Counted from the first letter of the stretch, positions 32,713 to 41,756 are shown. The stretch is DNA of 54,978 bases from an uncultured Candidatus Nemicrothrix sp. (GCA_913055915.1 CAJXKL010000016.1:1-54978), one strand, 5' to 3'. Notes: generated from the sequence alone by a model not told the origin. A program made the numbers and translations.

Positions 32713-33429
32713 CTACGGGGCTACCGAGGCCCAGGCTTCCAACTCGGCTTCATCCCCCCAGAACTGCAGGTCGCCACGACCCCGGCCCCAGACGAACAGG
32801 GCCAGGTCCGAGGCGGTGCCTGCGGCGGCTACATCGGCCCTGGCATGTTCCCTCGTGACCACCAGACCATCGTCGGAGGGCACCAGCAACCACTCGCCGT
32901 CACCGTCGGTGCTGTGCAGGTGCAGGGAGCAGTCGGGGTGGTCAACGACCGGGCCGCCACGTTGGACCCTGAAGGCCACCGTCACTGCCTCATCGACCAC
33001 GTCGATTGCCAGGTCGCGCTCGATCGGGTTGCCGACACCAGCAGCATCTTCAGCATCCCACCGGTGGATCGCCGTCTCACAGGCCATCCGGCGGACCCAG
33101 AACCCGGCAGTCATGTCGGGGGACCAGTTCCAGGTCGGCTGGCCGGCGTCAGTCGATTCCAGGACTCCAAGGAGGTCGTCGAGGAGGTCGGAGGCTCCGG
33201 CGGTGTCGGCGACATCGGGACGGCTCGGGCCGGACGTGTCCGCTGCCCTCACCTGGGTGGCCACGAACCCCCAGACCATGCGGACGTGGTCCAGCAGTTC
33301 GGTGTTGGTCCAGCCGGGACAGGATGCGACCGGGCCGTCGGGTGTGCCCTCAGAAGCAGAGATCAGGGCATGACCCTCGGTGAGGATCGCTGAGAGGTGC
33401 TCGTTGCGGTTCATGGAGTGGAGTTTCAC
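32713..33429 (-). CDS. Maleylpyruvate isomerase family protein (second paralogue)
   Basis: A 238-residue MDMPI/TIGR03083-type protein: CPGWTNTELLDHVRMVWGFV with His48, and RRMACETAIHRWDAED with E118 and H122, the Glu-x3-His zinc pattern of C. glutamicum maleylpyruvate isomerase. The C-terminal domain includes WLLVPSDDGLVV and ALFVWGRG. The GTG at 33429 and the ATG five codons later are both possible starts. It converges with msrA (14 bp between stops). Confidence 0.84.
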   Translation of the reverse strand: MKLHSMNRNEHLSAILTEGHALISASEGTPDGPVASCPGWTNTELLDHVRMVWGFVATQVRAADTSGPSRPDVADTAGASDLLDDLLGVLESTDAGQPTWNWSPDMTAGFWVRRMACETAIHRWDAEDAAGVGNPIERDLAIDVVDEAVTVAFRVQRGGPVVDHPDCSLHLHSTDGDGEWLLVPSDDGLVVTREHARADVAAAGTASDLALFVWGRGRGDLQFWGDEAELEAWASVAP

Positions 33430-33448
33430 CTATCCCGCACCCCTGTGC

Positions 33449-34414
33449 TCAACCCGGTGGGCCGGTGTCGGAATCAGTGTCATTCGCCTGTTCCCTCAAG
33501 AAGGCCTCCAACTCGGCGGCGAGGTCGTCGCCGCTGGGAATAAGTTCCTCGGTTTGGTCTGTCTGGGTCTCGAGACGCTTCACGTACCGCAGGAGGTCCT
33601 GATCGCCCGTGACAGCGGCATCAACCTGGCGCTGCCAGTCGGCTGCAGGGCCGTCCAGGTCGGCATAGGAGGTGTTCACCCCGCTGACCTGTTCGAACCA
33701 GCGCAGCAGTGCCCTCGTGGCCTTCGGGTTGGGGGTGTCGGGCACGTAGTGCGGAACCGACACACGCAGCGAGATGACCGGCGTGCCCGTCCGGTCGAGC
33801 GTGTCGTGGAGTACCCCGACGAGCCCTGTCGGCCCCTGGTACGAGGGTCTGTCCAGGCCCAACCGGTCAGCCAGTTGGGCGTTTGTGGAACTACCGGTGA
33901 CGGTGAGAGGACGTGTGTGCGGGGTCATGCCCACCATTGCCCCCAGGGTCACGACGGTGGCCACTCCGGTCCTGGCGGCCACCTCGGAAAGGGCGTTGGC
34001 GAAGGTCCGCCACCGTAGATGGGGTTCGACCCCGCTCACCATCAACAGGTCGCGCTGCCCTTCGGGTGTCTGGGCAAGCAGAACCTCGTTACGTGGCCAG
34101 CGGAGCACCCTGACGCCGTGGTCGTCGAAGCTGACCATCGGTCGTTCCTGGGTGAAGTCGAAGAAGGTCTCGGGATCCACGTCGCCGATTCTGGAGTGGT
34201 CGATCCTCCCTGTCAGCCACTCCACGGCGGCCGTAGCCGACCCCGAGGCGTCGAACAGCCCCCTGAACGCCACAACCAGCATTGGGCGCTCCAGGTCGCC
34301 GGCCAGATCCTCCCTTGCGATCCATCGAAGTTCCTCCACGGCAACAGGATCGCGCAAATTTGGCACAACCGGGTGCTCAGCGCCTTTGAGGGCGCCACGG
34401 CATGGGAGCATCAC
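33449..34414 (-). CDS. PAC2 family protein (proteasome assembly chaperone-like)
   Basis: A 321-residue PAC2-domain protein: PMLVVAFRGLFDASGSATAAVEWL, FDFTQERPMVSFDDHGVR, the GVEPHLRWRTFANALSEVA segment and TLGAMVGMTPHTRPLTVTGS. Actinobacterial PAC2 proteins are linked to proteasome or nucleotide metabolism, without firm function. The C-terminus is acidic and rich in E/D/Q. The GTG (34414) and ATG (34411) lie only 3-6 bp from the divergent MFS start, so the true start may be further in, for example a GTG/TTG near 34370-34360. Confidence 0.85.
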   Translation of the reverse strand: MMLPCRGALKGAEHPVVPNLRDPVAVEELRWIAREDLAGDLERPMLVVAFRGLFDASGSATAAVEWLTGRIDHSRIGDVDPETFFDFTQERPMVSFDDHGVRVLRWPRNEVLLAQTPEGQRDLLMVSGVEPHLRWRTFANALSEVAARTGVATVVTLGAMVGMTPHTRPLTVTGSSTNAQLADRLGLDRPSYQGPTGLVGVLHDTLDRTGTPVISLRVSVPHYVPDTPNPKATRALLRWFEQVSGVNTSYADLDGPAADWQRQVDAAVTGDQDLLRYVKRLETQTDQTEELIPSGDDLAAELEAFLREQANDTDSDTGPPG

Positions 34415-34417
34415 CCG

Positions 34418-35686
34418 ATGGCAGAACCGGCTGAGCGGAGGGACCCGAAACGCTGGCGTGTATTCGGAGGCCTATTCGGCATCTACTTCTCCTTCGGTGT
34501 GGTGGCCATGTCGATCGCCCCGATCGTGGGCGAGGTCCGGTCCGACCTGGGCCTGAGCCGGGGGTCGATGGGCCTTGCGCTGGGTGCGTGGCAACTCATC
34601 TACATCGTCACGGCACCACCGGCGGGCCGTCTGGTGGATCGCCTCGGCCTGCGTCGCTCGCTCACCCTCGGAGCCGTCGTGATAGTCGTCAGTGGCCTGG
34701 CCCGAGTGACGGCTACCGGCCTTGCTGGTTTCTGGCTGGCGATTGCACTGTTCGGTGTGGGCGGACCGCTGGTTTCTGCCGGCGCACCGAAGGTGGTGAG
34801 CACCTGGTTCAGCGATGTGCGTGAACGCCGGTTTGCCGTCGGCGCATACAACACGGCTCCCGCTCTTGGAGGCATGGCGACCCTTGTACTCTCCAACTCC
34901 GTACTGATGCCCCTGACTGGGTCATGGCGCACAACCATCGCCATCGAGACAGGTGCGATGGTGGTGGCCGCAGCCTGCTGGATGCTCGTCTCCCGACACA
35001 GCCCGCCGCCGATGGAGGTTCTGGAACACGCTGTAGAGACAGGCGGGGCCCGGTCGCTGCTGGCCGAGCCCGAGGTTCGGGCGATCCTGGTGTTCGGGGT
35101 GGGTGTGTTCTTCATCGTCCACGGGCTGGGAGGCTGGCTGCCGAGCATCCTGCGAAGCCACAGTGGTTTTTCGGCCATGGCAGCGGCCAACTGGACTGCG
35201 CTCGGCGGAGTGGTCGGCATTGGTGCTTCGTTGCTCCTGCCGCGCCGGGCCAGCCGGGACCGCCTACCGCGGTTCTTGGCCGTCATCTTGCTGGTCATCG
35301 TCTTCGGTCTGGTTGCATTGATCGTGCTTCCCACCTCCGTTGATCCATTGCCGGTGGCGGTGATGGGAGTCAGGTCGGCTCTGATCCCACTGACAATCGT
35401 CATGCTCATGGATTGTCGGGCCGTGGGTCCGGCAAACATGGGTCTCGCGTTTGGCATGTGGTTCGCTGTATCCGAGATCGGTGGGGTCACGGGCCCCCTC
35501 GTGGTCGGCTGGGTGGGTGACACTGGTGCAGGGTTCGGGGGAGCGATCGTCGTGCTGGCCGGGGTGTGCGGGCTGCTGCTGCTTGTCGTGGCACACCTGT
35601 CCCGGCTCCACAGCCGCGGGGTAGGTTCGCCCGAGACTGAGACCGGCACCGATGCTGACCAACACCCGATGAGGATCATCAGATGA
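34418..35686 (+). CDS. MFS transporter
   Basis: A 422-residue major facilitator with 12 hydrophobic segments. Family signatures: GIYFSFGVVAMSIAPIVGEV in TM1, the loop 2-3 motif AGRLVDRLGLRRSLTLG and a charged central loop. The chosen ATG (34418) follows a long upstream frame that overlaps PAC2 on the other strand and is not protein-like. It overlaps the arylsulfatase start by 4 nt (ATGA), so the pair is co-translated. Uptake of a sulfate ester or export of the desulfated product is inferred from this. Confidence 0.88.
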   Translation: MAEPAERRDPKRWRVFGGLFGIYFSFGVVAMSIAPIVGEVRSDLGLSRGSMGLALGAWQLIYIVTAPPAGRLVDRLGLRRSLTLGAVVIVVSGLARVTATGLAGFWLAIALFGVGGPLVSAGAPKVVSTWFSDVRERRFAVGAYNTAPALGGMATLVLSNSVLMPLTGSWRTTIAIETGAMVVAAACWMLVSRHSPPPMEVLEHAVETGGARSLLAEPEVRAILVFGVGVFFIVHGLGGWLPSILRSHSGFSAMAAANWTALGGVVGIGASLLLPRRASRDRLPRFLAVILLVIVFGLVALIVLPTSVDPLPVAVMGVRSALIPLTIVMLMDCRAVGPANMGLAFGMWFAVSEIGGVTGPLVVGWVGDTGAGFGGAIVVLAGVCGLLLLVVAHLSRLHSRGVGSPETETGTDADQHPMRIIR

Positions 35687-37998
35687 GCGACGTGGAAGAG
35701 GTCAGGGCCTACGCTGGCTTTGAGGGCGAGGTGGGTCGTACACACGCCACATCCACCCCGTGGTGGCCCGATCAACCCGTACCGCCTGCAGGCTCGCCGA
35801 ACGTGATCGTGGTGCTGTGTGACGACCTCGGGTTTGCCGACCTCGGCTCGTACGGATCCGAGATCGACACCCCCAACCTCGACCAGTTGGCCGGAGAGGG
35901 CCTGCGGTACACCAACTTCCACGTCAACCCGATGTGCTCCCCGACCCGGGCGTCCCTGCTCACCGGCCTGAACCACCACATGGTGGGTGTGGCGACCGTC
36001 TGCCACCGTGACCCCGGCTTTCCGGGCTTCGCCATGGAACTGCGTTCGAATGCCGTGACCATGGCCGGGGTGCTCCGCGATGCCGGTTGGTCCACGCTCA
36101 TGGTCGGCAAGTGGCACCTGTGCAAGGACTCCAGCCTTACCGAGGCAGGTCCACGGCGCTCATGGCCATGCCAGCAGGGATTTGACCGCTTCTACGGGAT
36201 CCTGGATGGCTTCACCAACCTTCACCAGCCACACCGTCTCTACGAGGACAACCATGTCGTCGAGGTCGACGGATACCCCGAGGGGTACTACTTCACTGAC
36301 GACCTCACCGACCGCGCCCTCGAGATGGTTCGTGGGGTCCGTTCAGGCCACCCGACCAAGCCGTGGTTCCTCTACTACTCCCATGCGGCGGTGCATGCAC
36401 CACTTCAGGTGAAGGCCGTCGATGCTGAGAAGTACAGGGGCCTCTACGAGCAGGGCTGGGATGAGGTTCGTCGCACCCGCTTCGAGCGCCAGCTGGGTCT
36501 GGGTGTTGTCCCTGAAGGAGCGGTTCTGCCCCCCCGCAACAGCGAGGCAGGCCACGGGGTCGAGGCATGGGGCGACCTCACCGAAATGCAGCAGGAACTA
36601 TTCGCCCGCTACCAGGAGTTGTATGCGGCGATGGTCGACAACGTGGACCAGAACTTCGGACGACTCAGGGCCGAACTGGTGGCGATGGGCGAGTGGGACA
36701 ACACGATCGTGGTGTTCACGTCCGACAACGGTGGTTCGCGAGAGGGCCAACAGAACGGAACCTCCTCCTACTTCCGGACGCTCATGGCCCACAGCCGTGG
36801 CGATTCACCGCTCGATGACATCCAAGTGGACCACTCACGCATGGACCTGATGGGTGGACCGCAGACCCTTCCGCACTATCCGATGGGTTGGGGGATGGCC
36901 TCCGGAACGCCGTTCCGCCTCTACAAGGTCAACACCCATCAGGGCGGCCATCAGGTGCCGTTCGTCATCTCCAGGGGGAGTGGCCTTCCGGACGGCGGTG
37001 GGCTACGCACCCAGTACCAGCATGTGACCGATCTGATGCCGACCGTGTTCGAGATGGCCGGCGTGGAGATGCCCGACACCACCATGGACGCGCCTGAGCC
37101 GGCTGGGGCCAGCTTTGTGTCGACGATTGCTGACGGTGCAGCACCGTCCACCCACCCGGAGCAGTACTACGAGCAGGTGGGCCACCGCGGCTACTACAGG
37201 GACGGCTGGTCGGCCGTCACCTGCCACCAACCCCGTACGCCGTTTGACGACGACGACTGGGAGCTCCACAAGCTCTCCGACGATCCAACCGAGTCCAACA
37301 ACCTGGCTGGGGAGCATCCCGAAGTTCTCGGTGAGTTGCAGGAGGCGTGGGAGGCGGCCGCCTGGGCCAACCAGGTGTTCCCACTCGACGAGGGAACCGG
37401 GTTGGCCTATATCGTGCGTCCACCGTGGGAGGCTGTACTGGCGGAGCCCGTGACGCTGAGATCGGGTCAGCCGACACTCGAGCGCTTCCGGTCGCAGCAG
37501 TTGGTCAACCTGAGGTCGTTCACTGTCGCGGTGTCCGTCGAGCACGGTTCGGTTGACGAAGGCGTGCTAGTCGCACACGGCGGGCAGGGCGGGGGCTACT
37601 CGATCTACGTCGAGGACGGAAGGCTCTTCCATGCCCACAACGGCTACGGGGTGATGACCGTGGCAGACGGAGGACCGATGCCACCAGGACCCTCTACCGT
37701 CATGCTCAGGGTGGAGGCTCCCGGTTCGCTGGTATGGAACGCCACCCTCCTGCTTGACGGTGGTGTCGTTGCCAAATCACCGGGATTGTCTCAACTCACG
37801 TCGATGGCACCGTTCGAGGGAATCGACGTCGGGATCGACCGGCGGTCACCGGTCTCATGGGACGTCTTCGAGCGCCACGGCCCCTTTCGTTACACGGGGA
37901 GGTTGCATGAGGTCACCTACACGCCCGGTGAACTGTCACCCGATGCCGGTGCCCGCTGGGTCGACGTGATGCGCGAATCTGGGACCAGGTACGAGTAG
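35683..37998 (+). CDS. Arylsulfatase
   Basis: A 771-residue sulfatase that hydrolyses sulfate esters. The metal-binding NVIVVLCDDLGFADLG (D47, D48), the signature C85-S-P-T-R89-ASLLTG whose Cys must become formylglycine, GKWHL and VVFTSDNGG are all present. It is longer than the roughly 530-residue Pseudomonas enzyme and similar to large mycobacterial AtsA-type proteins; the extra C-terminal part (about 590-765) looks like a beta-sandwich. No signal peptide is visible, so the enzyme is probably cytoplasmic, consistent with import of the substrate by the coupled MFS protein. The maturase is not in the window. Confidence 0.92.
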   Translation: MSDVEEVRAYAGFEGEVGRTHATSTPWWPDQPVPPAGSPNVIVVLCDDLGFADLGSYGSEIDTPNLDQLAGEGLRYTNFHVNPMCSPTRASLLTGLNHHMVGVATVCHRDPGFPGFAMELRSNAVTMAGVLRDAGWSTLMVGKWHLCKDSSLTEAGPRRSWPCQQGFDRFYGILDGFTNLHQPHRLYEDNHVVEVDGYPEGYYFTDDLTDRALEMVRGVRSGHPTKPWFLYYSHAAVHAPLQVKAVDAEKYRGLYEQGWDEVRRTRFERQLGLGVVPEGAVLPPRNSEAGHGVEAWGDLTEMQQELFARYQELYAAMVDNVDQNFGRLRAELVAMGEWDNTIVVFTSDNGGSREGQQNGTSSYFRTLMAHSRGDSPLDDIQVDHSRMDLMGGPQTLPHYPMGWGMASGTPFRLYKVNTHQGGHQVPFVISRGSGLPDGGGLRTQYQHVTDLMPTVFEMAGVEMPDTTMDAPEPAGASFVSTIADGAAPSTHPEQYYEQVGHRGYYRDGWSAVTCHQPRTPFDDDDWELHKLSDDPTESNNLAGEHPEVLGELQEAWEAAAWANQVFPLDEGTGLAYIVRPPWEAVLAEPVTLRSGQPTLERFRSQQLVNLRSFTVAVSVEHGSVDEGVLVAHGGQGGGYSIYVEDGRLFHAHNGYGVMTVADGGPMPPGPSTVMLRVEAPGSLVWNATLLLDGGVVAKSPGLSQLTSMAPFEGIDVGIDRRSPVSWDVFERHGPFRYTGRLHEVTYTPGELSPDAGARWVDVMRESGTRYE

Positions 37999-38019
37999 TT
38001 CGCCCGTCACCTCAATGGA

Positions 38020-39534
38020 CTACGAGAACTCGCTCAGGTAGCCGGCCACATTCGCGGGCACGCTGGTCACCCTGACGTTCAACCCTGCCGCCCGGGCATC
38101 TTCGGCAAGCCTGCGAATCGTCGTGGCAGCCGTGTAGTCGACCCGACCACAGCCTCCGAGGTCGATACGGAGGCCGTCGATATCGGGTTCCTCGACAAGG
38201 GCGTCCAGCACGAGCTGTTCCAGACGGGAAGCGGTTACGAACCAGAGAACACCCCGGGTGTCCAGACAGAGGGTGTTCTCCTCTCGGTGCCTTGGAACAT
38301 CAACGTGGAGTTCCCTCCAGAGGTGCAGGGCCAGCGACAACCCGATGCCGACGATCACCCCCCGCTCCACGCGCGGCGCCAGTGCGAGGGTGGCGGCAAA
38401 GGTTCCCCACGCCACCAGGCCCTGCGCCGTTGAGCGGCGGATCGTGTCAACCAGTTTCAGGGGCTGGACCAGGCCAACCACCGCTGCGATGACCACACCT
38501 CCGAGCGTGGCCCGTGGCAGTAGTTCCAGGACGTCTGCGAACGGCAGGAAGGCCAGTACGACAACCCCGGTGATGAGGCCCGACCAGCGGCTCCTGGCAC
38601 CGGCCAGGCGGTTCAGTGACGACCTGGATAAGGAGCCTCCGACGGGGAACGCTCCTGACAGGCTGGCAGCCACGTTTGCCAGACCCTGGCTGATGAACTC
38701 ACGGTCCGCACTCCATGGTTGGCGGTCAGTTGTAGCGAACATCCTCGAGATCGAGGCCGGTTCGGCGAAGCCCACAAGGGCAATGACCACCCCGGCGACA
38801 ACAAGTGAGCCGGTCGAGCCCCACGGCAGGTCCAGACCGATATCAGGGAAGCCGGTTCGTACCGACCCCACCACCGGTCCCTCATACCCGGCGATCCTGC
38901 TGAAGGTGACACCGCCCACTACCGCAACGAGTGCGCTGGGGAACAGGCGGTGGAGTCTCCGACCACCAAGTATCAACACGACCGTGACCGCCGCTATCAC
39001 GATGGCTCCGACCCTCCAGTCGCTGGGACTCGTCAGCGACCACCACGCACGTTCAAGCACCCCACCATCGGGGGCGTCAACCCCGAATGCCTTGGGGAGT
39101 TGTGACGACAGGATGAGGATCGCCGCACCCGACGTGAAGCCCGAAAGTACCGGTTCGCTCATGAGGTATGCGACCACGCCGAGGCGGAAGAGGCCGAGGG
39201 CCAGGCGGGTCAGGCCCACGATGAGTGCCAGCAGTGCAGCCAACTCCACGTAGTCGACCGAACCCGGCTCGGCCAGCTCGGCGAGCCCACCAAGTGTCAG
39301 GAGGCTCGTGAGCGCCACTGGTCCCGTCTGGAGGTAGGGAGACGATGCCGCCAGTGATGCCAGGATCGGGGGCAGGGCTGCTGCAAACAGTCCAATATGT
39401 GGCGGCAGGCCCGCTAACTCGGCGTAGGCCATCGACTGGGGAATGAGGAGCAGGGCGACGCTGAGGCCCGCCAGCAGGTCGGCACCACCTGGCCGCGTCG
39501 GAGGCGGCTTCGGCTTCCAGGTGTCTTCTGCCAT
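38020..39534 (-). CDS. SulP-family anion transporter with STAS domain
   Basis: A 504-residue SLC26/SulP protein: DLLAGLSVALLLIPQSMAYAELAGLPPHIGLFAA as the first signature, 10-14 membrane segments, the ANVAASLSGAFPVGGSLSRSSLN motif and a C-terminal cytoplasmic STAS domain (about 415-504, LRIDLGGCGRVDYTAATTI). Sulfate or bicarbonate is the likely ion. It converges with the arylsulfatase gene (21 bp between stops), which favours sulfate handling. It has its own leaderless-type promoter box. Confidence 0.93.
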   Translation of the reverse strand: MAEDTWKPKPPPTRPGGADLLAGLSVALLLIPQSMAYAELAGLPPHIGLFAAALPPILASLAASSPYLQTGPVALTSLLTLGGLAELAEPGSVDYVELAALLALIVGLTRLALGLFRLGVVAYLMSEPVLSGFTSGAAILILSSQLPKAFGVDAPDGGVLERAWWSLTSPSDWRVGAIVIAAVTVVLILGGRRLHRLFPSALVAVVGGVTFSRIAGYEGPVVGSVRTGFPDIGLDLPWGSTGSLVVAGVVIALVGFAEPASISRMFATTDRQPWSADREFISQGLANVAASLSGAFPVGGSLSRSSLNRLAGARSRWSGLITGVVVLAFLPFADVLELLPRATLGGVVIAAVVGLVQPLKLVDTIRRSTAQGLVAWGTFAATLALAPRVERGVIVGIGLSLALHLWRELHVDVPRHREENTLCLDTRGVLWFVTASRLEQLVLDALVEEPDIDGLRIDLGGCGRVDYTAATTIRRLAEDARAAGLNVRVTSVPANVAGYLSEFS

Positions 39535-39540
39535 CAGGGC

Positions 39541-39546
39541 ACCCTA
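39541..39546 (-). promoter_or_regulatory. Putative leaderless -10 box TAGGGT before the SulP gene
   Basis: On the minus strand TAGGGT is separated by 6 nt from the ATG at 39534. A second box for the divergent NUDIX gene lies 46 bp away. Confidence 0.45.
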
Positions 39547-39591
39547 TGGGGCCCGGGATCGTGCGGAAACGGGAAGCTCGGGTCTGGCGGG

Positions 39592-39597
39592 TACGGT
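39592..39597 (+). promoter_or_regulatory. Putative leaderless -10 box TACGGT before the NUDIX gene
   Basis: TACGGT lies 9 nt before the ATG at 39607 with no Shine-Dalgarno sequence between. Confidence 0.4.
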
Positions 39598-39606
39598 CAC
39601 CGGGCC

Positions 39607-40470
39607 ATGACCCGCCTGCCAGCCACAGTCCCACCAGCCGACCTGCCGGGCGACGGTGTACCTATTTGGCCTGCAGCGACCGTCCTGATCGTTGATGACA
39701 GGCCTGACCTCCAGGTGGTGATGATGCGTCGCAGCGCGACGTCGTCGTTCGTTGCCGACCACACCGTGTTCCCTGGTGGACGGGTGGAGGACTCGGACTC
39801 TGACCCTGCCTGGGATCCCATCCTGATCGGTCACGCCGAGGGCGGCTCCGGGTTGATTCCAGACACCGCCGGTGGCAGCAATGGGCACCGGGTGGCGGTT
39901 TCGCGTGAGACCCTCGAAGAGGTGGGCATGCTGATCGGAACCGGTGCTGACCGGTTGCTGGAGCGTCGTGGCGAGGTCGAGCGGGGTGAGGTCGCCTTTG
40001 TGGATGCTGTTGCCGAGGCGGGTGGCGGTCTGGACCTTTCCGGGATTGTGCCCATTTCCCGCTGGGTGACCCCACCGGGTTCGAACAAGCGCTACGACAC
40101 CTACTTCTTCGTGACCCGACCGGGCACAAGCCTGGAACCGGTAGCCGACGGCCGTGAGGCGGTGGAGGTTGGCTGGGAGCGCCCGGCCGAGGCACTCGAC
40201 CGCTGGGATACCAGCGAGTTGACAATGATCAGCCCGACGATCTCGATGCTCCAACTCCTATCGGAGTTCACCTCGGCAGGCGAAGTCCTGGAGGCAGCCC
40301 GTCGGGGCGCAGAGCCCGTCCAGGCACGGGTCCTCGTTGATCCGCCACACGGGCCCGGAGCGTCGTGGGTCTGGTGGCCGGGTGATGCGGGTTACGACGC
40401 TGCTGGCACGGTTGCGACAATGGGCTGGATGTGGACAGCCCGCTCAGATGGAGCCAATAGCCCCTCTTGA
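39607..40470 (+). CDS. NUDIX hydrolase (NUDT19-like)
   Basis: A 287-residue NUDIX protein. The box is split, as in NUDT19/NUDT7-type CoA or nucleotide-sugar hydrolases: FPGGRVEDSD near 55-64, a roughly 40-residue insertion, then VAVSRETLEEVGMLIG carrying the REx2EEx glutamates that bind Mg. SRWVTPPGSNKRYDTYFFV follows, as in that subfamily. It would hydrolyse a diphosphate-linked metabolite; the substrate is unknown. Confidence 0.86.
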   Translation: MTRLPATVPPADLPGDGVPIWPAATVLIVDDRPDLQVVMMRRSATSSFVADHTVFPGGRVEDSDSDPAWDPILIGHAEGGSGLIPDTAGGSNGHRVAVSRETLEEVGMLIGTGADRLLERRGEVERGEVAFVDAVAEAGGGLDLSGIVPISRWVTPPGSNKRYDTYFFVTRPGTSLEPVADGREAVEVGWERPAEALDRWDTSELTMISPTISMLQLLSEFTSAGEVLEAARRGAEPVQARVLVDPPHGPGASWVWWPGDAGYDAAGTVATMGWMWTARSDGANSPS

Positions 40471-40511
40471 GCGCACACCCGTAGCAGTCGACCTGCTGCC
40501 ATGATGGGGTG

Positions 40512-41177
40512 ATGGAGGAACCGGCAACACCAGACCCAGCTGGGCCACGCGCCCAGCGGGCCCGGACGATCGACTCGATCATGCCGATCGTGGCGTTCGT
40601 GCTCCTGAACCGCCTCGCCGGCCTCGGCTGGGCGGTCCTGGGGGCCACAACCTGGAGCGTGAAGGCGGCCGTCTCACGCCACCGCCGGGGTGAGGGAGTG
40701 GGTTGGTACCTGCCGACACTCGTCGTCTACCTGGTCGTTCGGGGTGTGGTCGGGATCCTCACCGACTCGGAGGCCGTCTACTTCGGCATCGGGATCGGCA
40801 CAAAGGCTTTGATCGGGGCAGCCCTGGTCGGAACGGCCGTCGTCGGCAGGCCCTTCCTGGGAAGGGTGTTGCACTTGGCGATTCCCCTCGATGCGGAGAC
40901 CATGGCCCATCCGGTCTACCTGCGGGTCGTTTCAAGGTTGACGGTTGCCCTCGGGCTCTACCAATTCCTGACCTCTGCGTGGGATATCTGGTTGTTCAAC
41001 CAGACGTCGGCTGACGGCTACGTGGTGATCCGGGCCGTTGTCGGCTGGCCGGTCGGCATGGCCGTGAGCCTGCTGGGTTTCTGGTACTTCGACAGGGCCC
41101 TGCGAGCGGTCGATGGGTTCCCGGGACTGCTGGCCCTGCTTGATCCCGACCTGGCCGCCGAGGAGGGTTCGAGCTAG
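40512..41177 (+). CDS. Integral membrane protein of unknown function
   Basis: A 221-residue protein with about six hydrophobic segments (starting at IMPIVAFVLLNRLAGLGWAVL) and charged loops. The pattern NRLAGLGWAVLGATTWSVKAAVSRHRRG...YFGIGIGTKALIGAAL recalls the VC0807/DUF3159 group of small membrane proteins, but I am not certain. It starts 41 bp after the NUDIX gene and converges with the HD-domain gene (6 bp between stops). Confidence 0.65.
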   Translation: MEEPATPDPAGPRAQRARTIDSIMPIVAFVLLNRLAGLGWAVLGATTWSVKAAVSRHRRGEGVGWYLPTLVVYLVVRGVVGILTDSEAVYFGIGIGTKALIGAALVGTAVVGRPFLGRVLHLAIPLDAETMAHPVYLRVVSRLTVALGLYQFLTSAWDIWLFNQTSADGYVVIRAVVGWPVGMAVSLLGFWYFDRALRAVDGFPGLLALLDPDLAAEEGSS

Positions 41178-41183
41178 GCGGGT

Positions 41184-41756
41184 TCAGGCCAGGTCGACCA
41201 TCGGGAAGCGGGTGTACCGGCCGAACACCTCTCTGACCAGCGGGTCAAACTCCTCGAGGGCCATGTCGTCGTAGTCGGGATCGAAGCAGTTCTGGTCGTA
41301 TTCGGCGCAGAAGGCCGCACAGTCGTCGAACCACCTGTGTTCCCTCACGACGTCACGGGCGTCACGATCACCGCCGAGGTGATGGAAGTAGTAGTAGCCC
41401 TGGAACAGGCCGTGGTGCCTGATGATCCAGTGGGTGCGTTCATCCACGTAGGGCTTGAGGATCTCTGCGGCCACGGCGCTGTGGTTCTCAGGGGCTACCG
41501 GATCAGCGATGTCGTGGAACAGGGCGGCGACCACCATCTCGTCGGGTTCACCGTTCCGAAGTGTCCGGGTGGCGCTCTGCAGGGAGTGCCTGTAGCGGTC
41601 GATCCGGTAGCCGAAGGTAGGCCCCCTCATCGACCTGAGTGTGCCCATGACCTGGTCGGCCAGGTGTCGTGCCCTGTGGGCTGCCACCTCGGCGAAGATC
41701 AATTCGTAGTCCTCGCGGGTTCCATCGGCCATGTCCACGAAGCTGACAGTTTCCAT
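41184..41756 (-). CDS. HD-domain protein of the COG4341/PhnZ-like group
   Basis: A 190-residue HD-fold metalloprotein. Candidate ligands are His57 (DRYRHSLQSA), His81-Asp82 (AALFHDIAD), His92 (PENHSAVA), His114/115 (IIRHHGLFQGYYYF) and Asp154 (AEYDQ). The H57-to-H81 spacing of 24 residues and the DEMVVAALFHD block match PhnZ, a mixed-valence diiron oxygenase that cleaves phosphonates, as I recall it (H34, H58-D59). The protein may thus be an HD phosphohydrolase or a diiron oxygenase. The frame continues far upstream opposite the ABC transporter gene; the ATG at 41756 (or GTG at 41762) begins the family-like part. Confidence 0.75.
   Translation of the reverse strand: METVSFVDMADGTREDYELIFAEVAAHRARHLADQVMGTLRSMRGPTFGYRIDRYRHSLQSATRTLRNGEPDEMVVAALFHDIADPVAPENHSAVAAEILKPYVDERTHWIIRHHGLFQGYYYFHHLGGDRDARDVVREHRWFDDCAAFCAEYDQNCFDPDYDDMALEEFDPLVREVFGRYTRFPMVDLA

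Noticed and set aside
34019-34417. Long N-terminal extension of the MFS transporter
   Set aside because: It overlaps the PAC2 gene on the other strand and its translation is not membrane-like; TM1 begins shortly after ATG 34418.
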